From: Qipengyuania sp. S6317L1
GTDB lineage: Bacteria > Pseudomonadota > Alphaproteobacteria > Sphingomonadales > Sphingomonadaceae
Direction of reading: 5' to 3'
Length of the DNA stretch: 64,000 bases
Assembly (NCBI RefSeq): GCF_023015615.1
Contig: NZ_JALKAJ010000004.1
Location: 186,001-250,000 of the forward strand
Shown here: piece by piece, positions 42,645 through 50,845 of the stretch
How positions within the stretch are numbered: position 1 is the stretch's first letter
How the letters are laid out: each line of letters opens with the position of its first letter
Position numbers and translations under genes: made by a program
Notes under the pieces: model-generated
The model's database searches: none
Told to the model about the DNA's origin: nothing
Seen by the model: only the letters and a program-made list of their open reading frames with translations

Positions 42645-42944
42645 ATGTCTGTATCAGGTACTTTCGACACCACAGTAAAAAGCCCGATGGGCGACCAGTC
42701 CGGCAAGCTCACCATCGAAGACAACGGTGACGGCACTTTCAAAGGCAACATGTCTGGCGGCCTTGGTTCGATGGACATCGAAGAAGGCACGGTTGAGGGC
42801 AACACGGTCAAGTGGAAGATGAACATGACCGTTCCAATGCCAATGACGCTCGACTGCGAAGCAACCGTGGACGGCGACGCGATCACCGGCACCGTCAACG
42901 CCGGCGCATTCGGCGCAATGCCACTTTCAGGCGTGCGCGCGTAA
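42645..42944 (+). CDS. Small beta-rich conserved protein of unknown function
   Basis: A 99-residue cytosolic-looking protein without signal peptide. It consists of alternating beta-strands (SVSGTFDTTVKSPMGDQSGK, LTIEDNGDGTFKGNMSGGL, EGTVEGNTVKWKMNMTVPM), which suggests a small beta-barrel or sandwich. One Cys (LDCEATVDG). I recall similar hypothetical proteins in sphingomonads and other alphaproteobacteria. AAGGAGACG is an excellent ribosome-binding site, and a strong terminator follows, so it is a well-expressed single-gene unit. TTGACG at about 42547 could be the -35 box. Confidence 0.75.
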   Translation: MSVSGTFDTTVKSPMGDQSGKLTIEDNGDGTFKGNMSGGLGSMDIEEGTVEGNTVKWKMNMTVPMPMTLDCEATVDGDAITGTVNAGAFGAMPLSGVRA

Positions 42945-42966
42945 GCGACCCTCGCCACAAGGCGAT

Positions 42967-43006
42967 AAAAAGCCCGCCGGAGCGCCAACGCTCCGGCGGG
43001 CTTTTT
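42967..43006. terminator. Perfect bidirectional terminator
   Basis: AAAAAGCCCGCCGGAGCG (42967-42984) pairs fully with 42989-43006 around ccaa. It ends the small beta-rich gene and the converging three-gene operon. Confidence 0.95.
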
Positions 43007-43057
43007 TGTTTTGGGTGTGGCGGCCGGCGACGCGATAAAGAATGGAACAGCTAAATC

Positions 43058-43663
43058 TTACCCAATGCGTGCCGAATCCAGAAGCTTCTGAAAATCTGAA
43101 AGATAAGTCTCGAAATAAAAAAGCCGGGGTGCTTCATATGTTATCATGAACAACTCACCGTCAAGTATCACTGCTCGGGCCTCGCCCCGCAGGGTGGCTC
43201 CGTTGCTCGCTATCATCTGATAACTGAAACCGACGCCTTCAGCTCCAAGAAACGGCTGAGGCTCGATGTCCAAAATGTCGAAGCTGCGCATCCCGCGCGT
43301 CACACGATATGTACTGTCCAAAAGCGTGGGGATGTCGATGAGGAGCATTGAGCGTTCAAACTTGGGCAAAGCATCCTTTTGCTGGCCACGCCCTTTGAAA
43401 AGGCTAGTGCCACCCTCTACCCCCCCGAAGAAAGTCACATCGTTGAGCTGAGGGCCGTCAAGCGTCCAGCGCTCCGTGCGCTTTCCCCTCCGCCCATTCA
43501 GTCGATTCCAATCACGCGTAGGCGTGACTGTTAAGGACGATTTCGCGACACTGAAATCCACGCCTTGTTCGCGCAGCTTATGGGCTTGTGCGGGCGGCGT
43601 CACGAACAACGCAAGCGCCAGGCTGAGGAAGAATTTTGCGTAGTTTGTCATTACTCGTGTCAC
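43058..43663 (-). CDS. Secreted protein of unknown function, third gene of the M48 operon
   Basis: A 201-residue protein with a signal peptide (YAKFFLSLALALFVTPPAQA) and a mixed beta-rich mature part (DFSVAKSSLTVTPTRDWNRL, TERWTLDGPQLNDVTFFGGV, GEARAVILDGELFMITYEAP). No membrane helix or Cys is seen in the mature chain, and I do not recognise the family. Its ATG overlaps the stop codon of the M48 peptidase gene (ATGA), so it is made with that peptidase and could be its substrate, partner or inhibitor. Base composition is lower in GC than most of the window. Confidence 0.72.
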   Translation of the reverse strand: MTRVMTNYAKFFLSLALALFVTPPAQAHKLREQGVDFSVAKSSLTVTPTRDWNRLNGRRGKRTERWTLDGPQLNDVTFFGGVEGGTSLFKGRGQQKDALPKFERSMLLIDIPTLLDSTYRVTRGMRSFDILDIEPQPFLGAEGVGFSYQMIASNGATLRGEARAVILDGELFMITYEAPRLFYFETYLSDFQKLLDSARIG

Positions 43664-44856
43664 CCAATCATCATGAGAATCATCGCCGAATCTTCAGCTT
43701 CAGGAGCTAGCTCAAGATAAGACTTCAACGCTTCTCGGCCCCTACTCCGATCCCCTGCGCGGATTAGGCAAAGACCTAAGCCGCGGTATGCAGCAGCCAT
43801 CGTTGAATCGAGTTCAAGAGCCGCTTCAAAGCTCTCGATTGCATTTGCGAAATCGCGTTGATTGCCTCGCGAACGATACATTTCCCCTTGGGCAAAGTAC
43901 AAGTCGGCATTCCAACCGAGGTCTCCAAGGCTGTTGAGAATATATTGGGTCGCGCCAAAGTCGTTGTGTCGCACTTGATCTTCGAGAAACAGCGACAAGA
44001 AAGGAGCGAGCATCTCTCGGTAACGTAAGGCCCCATCATCCCGATTATATCCTTGCGGATCGGCTAGTGCCTTGAGATAGGCTGCCCTTTCGCCCTGCGG
44101 GGGGTGAGAAGCAGTGAAGGCGACTCGTTTGAAATTCGGTTTACGCTTGCCCCGCACACGAGCCGATGCCTCAATCTCGCCCATCAGATTGGTCCACACC
44201 TCACTGGCACTTTGTGGACGATATTCGCTAGCATTGAGATAACCAAGACCGAGCAAATCGGCCTCACGCTCCTGATTGCGTTTGTAGCTGAACAATTCCC
44301 CGTAAACCGAAAGCTCAAGATTCTGGTGGTTACGGAAACCTTGCTGTGATGGTGCGGCGCTGACAAGCAAGGCGCTCCACGCAAGAATGTCGGTGCCGCG
44401 ACGCCTGCTACGAAATCCGTTTAGACTGTGTCTTTTCTCAAAATGACCGAATTCATGGCCGAGGATAGCAGCAAGTTCGGCCTCACTTCGCATTCGCAAA
44501 AGGAGCCCCGAAAAAACGCGCATCGTACCGTTCGGCGACATCGTGGCATTAAAGGTGGGCTCGCGAATAATATACGTTCGGATCGAGCCACAGCGATCAT
44601 CGCCAACAGTTCGGCATAGGATTTCGTGCACATAGTCAGTCAATGCCTCATCGCGGATCAGGATAGGCGCATTTGCCAGGCGACGCTCGTTTTCATCATC
44701 GAGTTGCCACAAACCAACCTCATCGCGTCCTTCAGGTTGGTAGTGGCCAGCATATGGGGGAGGAAGAGGCGCAACATCATTATGTCCTTGGGCCGAGGTT
44801 ATTCCGACGGCACACAAAATGATTCCTGCGAAAGCTTTAAGCAGTTTCGCGCTCAT
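43660..44856 (-). CDS. M48 family metallopeptidase with TPR-like C-terminus (BepA-like)
   Basis: A 398-residue periplasmic zinc peptidase. Signal peptide (LLKAFAGIILCAVGITSAQG), then an M48 domain with the zinc motif HEFGH at 134-138 (AELAAILGHEFGHFEKRHS) and the third ligand region QEREADLLGLGYL. The C-terminal 130 residues (RYREMLAPFLSLFLEDQVRH to SYLELAPEAEDSAMILM) look like TPR repeats. Signal peptide, M48 and TPR together match the BepA/YfgC layout, a quality-control peptidase for outer-membrane proteins. It overlaps both neighbours by four bases. The operon is less GC-rich than its surroundings. Confidence 0.86.
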   Translation of the reverse strand: MSAKLLKAFAGIILCAVGITSAQGHNDVAPLPPPYAGHYQPEGRDEVGLWQLDDENERRLANAPILIRDEALTDYVHEILCRTVGDDRCGSIRTYIIREPTFNATMSPNGTMRVFSGLLLRMRSEAELAAILGHEFGHFEKRHSLNGFRSRRRGTDILAWSALLVSAAPSQQGFRNHQNLELSVYGELFSYKRNQEREADLLGLGYLNASEYRPQSASEVWTNLMGEIEASARVRGKRKPNFKRVAFTASHPPQGERAAYLKALADPQGYNRDDGALRYREMLAPFLSLFLEDQVRHNDFGATQYILNSLGDLGWNADLYFAQGEMYRSRGNQRDFANAIESFEAALELDSTMAAAYRGLGLCLIRAGDRSRGREALKSYLELAPEAEDSAMILMMIG

Positions 44857-45590
44857 TTTTCGAGCTCACTTCCCGGGAACTCTTCAAGCAATTGGCGCAC
44901 GCGCTTTTGCGCACCATCAGCTTCGCGCACATCCCCGCCCATCTGTCCATCCACATTGATCCAAAGCAGATTTCCTGTTTTTAGGTCGACTAGGCCTGCA
45001 TAACCAACATGTACACCCGACTGCACCCCAATCCCTCCGAAGAGGGCTAGACCGACTTGAAGTATCTTTCGGCCTGTCGAACCATACTCGTCGCGATTGT
45101 ATATAAACAGTGCATAGTCAGCATCTGCTGCACCAGGCAGATCCGCTACCCCTGGCCCGAGCGACCAATCAAAAATGTCGTCCTTATTGTCCCGCTTCTT
45201 GGTTGGGAGACGGTTTCCAACAAAGAACTGATACTCCCTGACTGCTTCAGCAACCGCGCCAAAAAGCATTTGATACTCGTACAAAAGCTCAGCATCTTCG
45301 CCATAGGCTTCGGGCGCTTCCAAAATGGTGTTACCAAGCTTCGATTGTTGCTCTTTGAGGGCTGCAGCGATGTGATCGCGAGCTTTCAGCGTCCAGTCTG
45401 CATCGGGTTCGAACATCCCGCCCATGGATTGCGAACCAACTTGGACTGCAGGTCGAAAAACAAGGATCGTTTGCCCACTTTGAGCCTGCAAATCGAAGCC
45501 TTGTCGGGTTGCAGAACGCTCTTGCGATAACGCGACGTTAGGCCAAAGCAGGAAGCATGATAGCAATATTGAAAGAAAGACAGCGCGCAT
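44853..45590 (-). CDS. Secreted protein of unknown function, first gene of the M48 operon
   Basis: A 245-residue secreted protein with signal peptide MRAVFLSILLSCFLLWPNVA ending LSQE. The mature part begins with a short beta segment (QTILVFRPAVQVGSQSMGGM), has a helical middle, and near the end a Gly-rich stretch, QVGLALFGGIGVQSGVHVGY, followed by AGLVDLKTGNLLWINV, which recalls outer-membrane-associated lipoproteins that report 'LDLRTG..W' in the GNA1162/DUF799 group. This resemblance is weak. It overlaps the M48 gene by four bases and is the promoter-proximal member of the operon; a 127-base AT-richer gap precedes it. Confidence 0.72.
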   Translation of the reverse strand: MRAVFLSILLSCFLLWPNVALSQERSATRQGFDLQAQSGQTILVFRPAVQVGSQSMGGMFEPDADWTLKARDHIAAALKEQQSKLGNTILEAPEAYGEDAELLYEYQMLFGAVAEAVREYQFFVGNRLPTKKRDNKDDIFDWSLGPGVADLPGAADADYALFIYNRDEYGSTGRKILQVGLALFGGIGVQSGVHVGYAGLVDLKTGNLLWINVDGQMGGDVREADGAQKRVRQLLEEFPGSELEK

Positions 45591-45717
45591 TATCCTGCTC
45601 CGAATGATTCGGCCTTCGCATTATCAAGTTTTCTTGATGACCATAACTGTTCAAGAAAATTAAGACGTTGAAACCTAATTACCAAAGTCTTCCCTGACGC
45701 GCCTTCACCTTGGACGT

Positions 45718-46701
45718 TTAGCCCACAAGCTCAAACTTCATCAAAAGCGTAGCTTGAGAGCCTGAGAAATTGTCGTCGCTGACGATGTATATAAAGGTTC
45801 GGTCACCCTCCTCGCGCACTGCGAGCCCTTCGAAATTGTCGACTGTGAGCGGGGGCAGGAAGGTCGCGATCTCGCGCCTCGAGCCGTCGGGCGCGTAAGC
45901 GACGATGGCTGCGGTGTTGCCTTCGGCTGGGGAGTAGCTGCGGAAGAGGATGAGGAACGTCCCATCGGACAGCGCGTCGGCGTCGGTAGGTACTGCGCCT
46001 TTCTCAGCGACTGCGGCGGGCAGGAGAGCGGCGAAGGGCACAAATTGACCATCACCTGTTCGATCAAGCGCGCAGTTCGCCAGGCTGCCGTGCACAGGCC
46101 TTTGAGCGCAAAGAAGCATGGCACCATCGCCCGTCGTCGCCATTGCTTCGACGCCGGCGTTATCCTCAAGCGCGCCCAAAACCGCTACCGGGTCAATCTG
46201 GTTGGGGACAGGCCTGTTCGGGAAATGACTTGGATAGGCCCATATCCGGTGATCGCGCTCAAAACTGACCAGCCAACTGCCATCGGCTTTGCGTGTCAGG
46301 CTTTCGCTGTCGCCGTGCTCTTTACCCGTCAGCCACTCGCCATCGCGATCAAAAAGCATCCCGCTGGCCACTTTGCCAAGGCCAACAAGAACTTCGTTCT
46401 CTTCATCTGGCGTGATTTTAATCCTGCGTGCGTCGTCGGTGAGCGCGATCAACCGCCCGTTTTCCGCATCCCAGCGAAGCCCGGAAAGCCCGCCGATGTT
46501 TTGCTCCATGCGCGGAATATCGAGACCGCCGAGGTATTTAAGGTCCCCAACGCGATCCAGCGCGGGATCCTCCTCGGACAACGGCACTTGCAGCAAGTCA
46601 GTCCCATCACGCGCGAAGGGATCGTGGATGTAGATATAGGCGCCCACCAAGAGCGCTGCGACGAAGAGCGGACCCCACAAGGCGATCCGCATCATCGTCA
46701 T
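45718..46701 (-). CDS. Phytase-like esterase domain protein, membrane anchored
   Basis: A 327-residue protein with an N-terminal membrane anchor or uncleaved signal (IALWGPLFVAALLVGAYIYI) and a domain of the 'esterase-like activity of phytase' type (PF13449-like), a beta-propeller: GLSGLRWDAENGRLIALTDD, DRDGEWLTGKEHGDSESLTR, GVEAMATTGDGAMLLCAQRP, and TVDNFEGLAVREEGDRTFIY with SDDNFSGSQATLLMKFEL at the end. The natural substrate is not known. ATG 46701 shares its last base with the gatB TGA (TGATG), so it is coupled to gatB. Alternative starts follow at 46695 and 46692. Confidence 0.82.
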   Translation of the reverse strand: MTMMRIALWGPLFVAALLVGAYIYIHDPFARDGTDLLQVPLSEEDPALDRVGDLKYLGGLDIPRMEQNIGGLSGLRWDAENGRLIALTDDARRIKITPDEENEVLVGLGKVASGMLFDRDGEWLTGKEHGDSESLTRKADGSWLVSFERDHRIWAYPSHFPNRPVPNQIDPVAVLGALEDNAGVEAMATTGDGAMLLCAQRPVHGSLANCALDRTGDGQFVPFAALLPAAVAEKGAVPTDADALSDGTFLILFRSYSPAEGNTAAIVAYAPDGSRREIATFLPPLTVDNFEGLAVREEGDRTFIYIVSDDNFSGSQATLLMKFELVG

Positions 46702-48197
46702 CAGGCAAGTTTATCTTTAAGTATCTGATTCACGACCGCTGGGTTTGCCTTGCCCTGCATGGCCTTCATGGTCTGACCCACGAAGAAACCGAAGAGCTTG
46801 TCCTTTCCGCCCTTATATTGCTCAACCTTGTCCTGATTGTTGGCAAGAATGTCGTCGATCGCCGCCTCGATTGCGCCGGTGTCGGAAACTTGCTTCAAGC
46901 CTTCGGTATCGGCAATTTCATCGGGTTCGCGGCCTTCCTTAAGGACAATCTCGAAGATTTCCTTGGCCTGTGAACCGCTGATTTCCGACTTGTCCTGCAT
47001 CGCGAGGATGCTTGCCTGACGCTCCGCAGTGGCATTGGCGACATTGGCCTCGTCACCGATCGACTTGATCACACCCGGAGCCACCGAAAGCGCCCAGTTG
47101 GCAACCTGGGTCGCGACCTGTGCGTCGGTCTTACCGGTTGCTTTCGTCGTGGCTTCAAGAAGGCTCTCAAAGCGCGCGAAAGTCTCCACCTCGTGAGTCA
47201 ACTCGCGTGCATTGTAGGGCGTGAGGCCCAGCTCGCTCTCATAGCGCACACGTTTGGCATCGGGCAGCTCGGGCAGGGATGCACGGCATTCCTCAAGGAA
47301 ATCATCCTCAAGCACCAGCGGCAAGAGATCGGGGTCGGGGAAGTAGCGGTAATCGTGCGCATCTTCCTTGGAGCGCATGGTGCGCGTGGTGCCGGTCGCG
47401 ACATCGAACAGGCGCGTTTCCTGATCGACCGTGCCGCCGCTTTCGAGCACATCAACCTGACGGTTCGCTTCATATTCGATCACTTGCATGACGAAGCGGA
47501 CCGAGTTCACGTTCTTCGTTTCCGTGCGCGTACCAAACTCTTCGCCCGCTTTGCGCACCGAGACATTGACGTCGGCGCGCATTGAGCCTTCTTCCATATT
47601 GCCGTCGCAAGAGCCGACATAGCGCAGGATCGAGCGCAGTTTGCGCACATAAGCGCCAGCCTCGGCGGGTGAGCGCATATCGGGCCGCGAGACGATCTCC
47701 ATTAGCGCGACGCCAGAACGGTTCAAATCGACATAGGACATGGTCGGGTGCTGATCGTGCATCAGCTTGCCTGCATCCTGCTCGACGTGGATACGTTCGA
47801 TCCCGATGACCTTGTCTTCGGGAATGCCGTGCTTTTCATCCGCTTCGATAAGAAGCTGCCCCTCGCCCACGATGGGGTGGTAGAGCTGGCTGATCTGATA
47901 ACCTTGCGGCAAGTCGGCGTAGAAGTAGTTCTTGCGGTCAAAGCGCGAATATTTGTTGATCTGCGCCTCAATCGCCATGCCGGTGCGCACCGCCTGACGG
48001 ATGCACTCAGCGTTTGGCACAGGCAGCATACCGGGCATCGCCGCATCGACAAGGCTGACCTGGGAATTGGGCTCCGCGCCAAAGGCGGTGGAGGCGCCGG
48101 AAAAGAGCTTGGCATTGGAGGTCACCTGCGCGTGGACCTCAAGGCCGATCACGACCTCCCATTCGCCGGTTGCGCCCTGAATACGGTAATCACTCAT
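46701..48197 (-). CDS. gatB: Aspartyl/glutamyl-tRNA(Asn/Gln) amidotransferase subunit B
   Basis: GatB is the tRNA-binding kinase subunit of GatCAB, which turns misacylated Glu-tRNA-Gln or Asp-tRNA-Asn into Gln- or Asn-tRNA. The 498 residues have the cradle domain ([77 protein letters not shown]) and the C-terminal YqeY-like tail domain ending [14 protein letters not shown]. Length and motifs are normal. Its ATG overlaps the stop of a small upstream frame by four bases. Three short membrane genes separate it from gatA, an unusual spacing of the complex genes. Confidence 0.96.
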   Translation of the reverse strand: MSDYRIQGATGEWEVVIGLEVHAQVTSNAKLFSGASTAFGAEPNSQVSLVDAAMPGMLPVPNAECIRQAVRTGMAIEAQINKYSRFDRKNYFYADLPQGYQISQLYHPIVGEGQLLIEADEKHGIPEDKVIGIERIHVEQDAGKLMHDQHPTMSYVDLNRSGVALMEIVSRPDMRSPAEAGAYVRKLRSILRYVGSCDGNMEEGSMRADVNVSVRKAGEEFGTRTETKNVNSVRFVMQVIEYEANRQVDVLESGGTVDQETRLFDVATGTTRTMRSKEDAHDYRYFPDPDLLPLVLEDDFLEECRASLPELPDAKRVRYESELGLTPYNARELTHEVETFARFESLLEATTKATGKTDAQVATQVANWALSVAPGVIKSIGDEANVANATAERQASILAMQDKSEISGSQAKEIFEIVLKEGREPDEIADTEGLKQVSDTGAIEAAIDDILANNQDKVEQYKGGKDKLFGFFVGQTMKAMQGKANPAVVNQILKDKLA

Positions 48198-48367
48198 TTA
48201 AACGTCTCTTTCAGCTTCTTCTTTTTGGCCTTCTGGGCCGCCCGCTTCTTTGAATAGTGTCTCCAGCCCAGCCCCATTGCCAACCCGCAGACATCAGCGA
48301 CGAAAAGGATGATAGGCTCTGCCAGAGCAACTATCAGTAAGATTGGAAGGAGTATGAGCTCTTCCAA
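48194..48367 (-). CDS. Short membrane peptide with Lys-rich tail
   Basis: A 57-residue frame starting with TTG at 48367: after [20 protein letters not shown] come a second hydrophobic stretch and a very basic tail ([20 protein letters not shown]). One or two membrane helices are possible. The TTG follows the stop codon of the upstream frame directly, and its own TGA overlaps the gatB ATG (ATGA), the same coupling seen along this operon. The frame is short and has no recognised family. I recall no matching annotation, so it may be lineage-specific. Confidence 0.5.
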   Translation of the reverse strand: MEELILLPILLIVALAEPIILFVADVCGLAMGLGWRHYSKKRAAQKAKKKKLKETFK

Positions 48368-48526
48368 CTATTCGCCTTCTCTCTCGTTTTTGTCGTCCAA
48401 AACTTTCCCATCCGGCCCAAACCGCGCTTCGCCGTGGTCGATGGTCTTGGAAAGGTACATGACCACCCCGCCCAAAATCACAAATGCGATCAGGAAGACC
48501 ATAACGAAGATCGCGGTAAAGCTCAT
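48368..48526 (-). CDS. Short single-pass membrane protein
   Basis: A 52-residue protein with one clear transmembrane helix (IFVMVFLIAFVILGGVVMYL) and a charged cytosolic tail (KTIDHGEARFGPDGKVLDDK). The ATG overlaps the TGA of the preceding gene by four bases (ATGA). Small one-helix proteins with such a tail are common as unannotated frames in alphaproteobacterial operons. No function can be assigned. Its position between gatA and gatB is shared with two other small membrane genes. Confidence 0.62.
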   Translation of the reverse strand: MSFTAIFVMVFLIAFVILGGVVMYLSKTIDHGEARFGPDGKVLDDKNEREGE

Positions 48527-48897
48527 GCGGGCTCTTTCGCCTCCAGAAGCTTCGCCTCCACGGCTTTCAGCTCTGCGCGCACGACATTGTCGAATTTGCG
48601 CGTGCCGGTGATGGTGATCTCTTCGAGGAACAGCACGCTGAAGCTGCGGTATTCGGGATAGTTTGCAAGCTCGCGCACGGTGGCAGCGAACAGCGGGCCG
48701 TTGCGCACGGCTTGCGACTTGGGATCAAGCTGGTTGTGCAGCCCCTGAAGGAGCGCCGCGTAAGCGAAGAAACGCTTGTTCGGCTCTTCGACAGATACGC
48801 TCTTTGCCCGCTCGCGAAATGCGAAGGCCAGGACCCATGCAGGGATCACAAAGCCGAGCGCGAGGATCGCTACGATGGCAATCTCGAATGGGGTCAC
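48523..48897 (-). CDS. Membrane-anchored protein of unknown function between gatA and gatB
   Basis: A 124-residue protein with an N-terminal transmembrane helix ([20 protein letters not shown]) and a cytosolic helical domain ([60 protein letters not shown]). The GTG at 48897 overlaps the gatA TGA (GTGA), so I prefer it to the TTG at 48903. It starts the run of three short membrane genes inside the gat operon. I do not recognise the family. Confidence 0.68.
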   Translation of the reverse strand: MTPFEIAIVAILALGFVIPAWVLAFAFRERAKSVSVEEPNKRFFAYAALLQGLHNQLDPKSQAVRNGPLFAATVRELANYPEYRSFSVLFLEEITITGTRKFDNVVRAELKAVEAKLLEAKEPA

Positions 48898-50378
48898 CAC
48901 CAACGCTCCGGCGCGTGGGTAAAGCCTGCGCGCTCTTGGATGGCGAGGCCTGCGTTGAGGACCATTTGCTCGTCAAACGCCTTGCCCACGAGTTGCAGAC
49001 CCAGTGGGAGCCCATCGGGGTTGAGGCCCGCAGGAACGCTCATCGCTGGGAGGCCAGCAAGAGAGGCGGGCACGGCGAAGACATCGTTCAGATACATCGT
49101 CAGCGGGTCTTCATTGAGCGAGCCCAAGGGGAAGCTGGCGGTTGGCGTTGTCGGCGCGAGGATCAGGTCGCACTTGGCGAAAGCCTCTTCGTAATCGCGC
49201 GCAACCAGAGCGCGCACCTTTTGCGCTTGGTTGTAATAGGCATCGTAGAAGCCAGCCGAAAGCACATAGGTGCCGATCAGGATGCGGCGTTTGACCTCAT
49301 CACCAAAGCCAGCGGCGCGTGTCTCGGCATACATGTCTTGCAGGCCGGCGCCCTCGGGCAGATCGCGAAGGCCGTAGCGCACGCCGTCATAGCGCGCGAG
49401 GTTTGACGATGCCTCGGCAGGCGCGATGATGTAGTAGGCGGGAAGCGCGTATTTCGTATGCGGCAGCGAGATATCGACGATCTCGGCGCCTGCGTCCTTG
49501 AGCCAAGCCTTGCCTTGTTCCCAGCTGTCGAGGATCGCCTGATCGGTGCCGTCCATGCGGTATTCGGTCGGGATGCCAACCTTCTTGCCGGTGAGGTCGC
49601 TCGACAAGGCCGCTTCCCAATCGGGAACGTCCATTTTGAGGCTAGTCGCATCCTTGGGATCAAACCCTGCCATCGCGCCGAGCATAATCGCGCAGTCCTC
49701 AACAGAACGCGCCATTGGCCCTGCCTGATCGAGCGAACTCGCAAAGGCCACCACGCCCCAGCGCGAGCAGCGGCCATAAGTGGGCTTTATCCCGCAAATG
49801 CCGGTGAAGGCGGCTGGCTGACGGATCGACCCGCCGGTGTCGGTGCCGGTCGCCGCTGGCGCAATGCGCGCGGCGACGGCTGACGAAGAGCCACCAGATG
49901 AGCCACCCGGCGACATGGCAGCATTGCTGCCTTCTTTACGCCAAGGCGAGCTTACGTTGCCGAAGTATGACGTCTCGTTGGACGACCCCATCGCAAACTG
50001 GTCGAGGTTGAGTTTGCCCAGCATCCCCGCGCCCGCGTTCCACAGGTTCCGCGAAACGGTGCTTTCGTACTCGGGCTTGAACCCTTCGAGGATGTGGCTG
50101 GCCGCAGTGGTCTGAACACCGTGGGTTGCAAACAGGTCCTTCATGCCAATCGGCACGCCGCCCATTGCGCCAAGGTCCTCACCGGCTGCGCGCTTGGCAT
50201 CGGTCTTGTCCGCGGCTTCCAGAGCGGCGTCGGGAGTGGTCACGATAAAGGCGTTCAATTCCGCCGCCTCTGCGACAGCCGCGTTGAAGGCCTCGGCCAC
50301 TTCGCGCGCGGTGAATTCGCCCGCTTTCACGCCGTCGCGGATTTCTTTTACGCCGAGATTTGTAAGTTCGTTGCTCAC
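48894..50378 (-). CDS. gatA: Aspartyl/glutamyl-tRNA(Asn/Gln) amidotransferase subunit A
   Basis: GatA is the glutaminase subunit of GatCAB, an amidase-signature enzyme that frees ammonia from glutamine. The catalytic Ser-cisSer-Lys triad can be read as Lys80 ([11 protein letters not shown]), the Ser of GGSSGG near 160, and Ser184 in [11 protein letters not shown]. The 494-residue length is normal. It follows gatC by 83 bases on the same strand and shares its last bases with the first of three small membrane genes. Confidence 0.96.
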   Translation of the reverse strand: MSNELTNLGVKEIRDGVKAGEFTAREVAEAFNAAVAEAAELNAFIVTTPDAALEAADKTDAKRAAGEDLGAMGGVPIGMKDLFATHGVQTTAASHILEGFKPEYESTVSRNLWNAGAGMLGKLNLDQFAMGSSNETSYFGNVSSPWRKEGSNAAMSPGGSSGGSSSAVAARIAPAATGTDTGGSIRQPAAFTGICGIKPTYGRCSRWGVVAFASSLDQAGPMARSVEDCAIMLGAMAGFDPKDATSLKMDVPDWEAALSSDLTGKKVGIPTEYRMDGTDQAILDSWEQGKAWLKDAGAEIVDISLPHTKYALPAYYIIAPAEASSNLARYDGVRYGLRDLPEGAGLQDMYAETRAAGFGDEVKRRILIGTYVLSAGFYDAYYNQAQKVRALVARDYEEAFAKCDLILAPTTPTASFPLGSLNEDPLTMYLNDVFAVPASLAGLPAMSVPAGLNPDGLPLGLQLVGKAFDEQMVLNAGLAIQERAGFTHAPERWW

Positions 50379-50461
50379 TTGAATTCCGTTCGTCCTGAGC
50401 TTGCCCCTGCCCGATCATTTCAAGGCAGCGAGCGAAATAGGGTTATTCAGGCGCAAGGCGC

Positions 50462-50764
50462 CTATTCAATCACCTTGGGCACGCCGAAAAAGCCGTGTTC
50501 GGCAGCCGGCGCATTGGCCAGCACATCGTTGCGCTTACCACCGCCCGTCAGCGGGTCGGCATCCACCACGTCATCGCGCAGGCGCAGCGTATTGGGGATG
50601 ACCGCCGTCATCGGCTCGACGCCTTCAACATCGACTTCGCCCAGCTGCTCAACCCAATCGAGGATATTGTTAAGCTCCGGCACCATTCGCTCAAGCTCTT
50701 CATCGCCCATCTTGATGCGCGCAAGGCCGGCGATTTTCGCCACGGTTTGTTTATCTACAGACAT
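50462..50764 (-). CDS. gatC: Aspartyl/glutamyl-tRNA(Asn/Gln) amidotransferase subunit C
   Basis: GatC is a small chaperone-like subunit that wraps around GatA and GatB. The 100 residues match the family: [20 protein letters not shown] at the start, then [20 protein letters not shown] and the end [14 protein letters not shown]. It is the first gene of the operon gatC-gatA-three small genes-gatB-phytase-like gene. An 81-base gap separates it from the upstream DUF4153 gene, which runs in the same direction. Confidence 0.95.
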   Translation of the reverse strand: MSVDKQTVAKIAGLARIKMGDEELERMVPELNNILDWVEQLGEVDVEGVEPMTAVIPNTLRLRDDVVDADPLTGGGKRNDVLANAPAAEHGFFGVPKVIE

Positions 50765-50845
50765 GAATTTCGCTTAGCGCCCACCGGGGGGCGCTTCAAG
50801 CACGAGTTGACCGCATGCGGCGGGTTTTTGCGCCCGGTTGACGCC

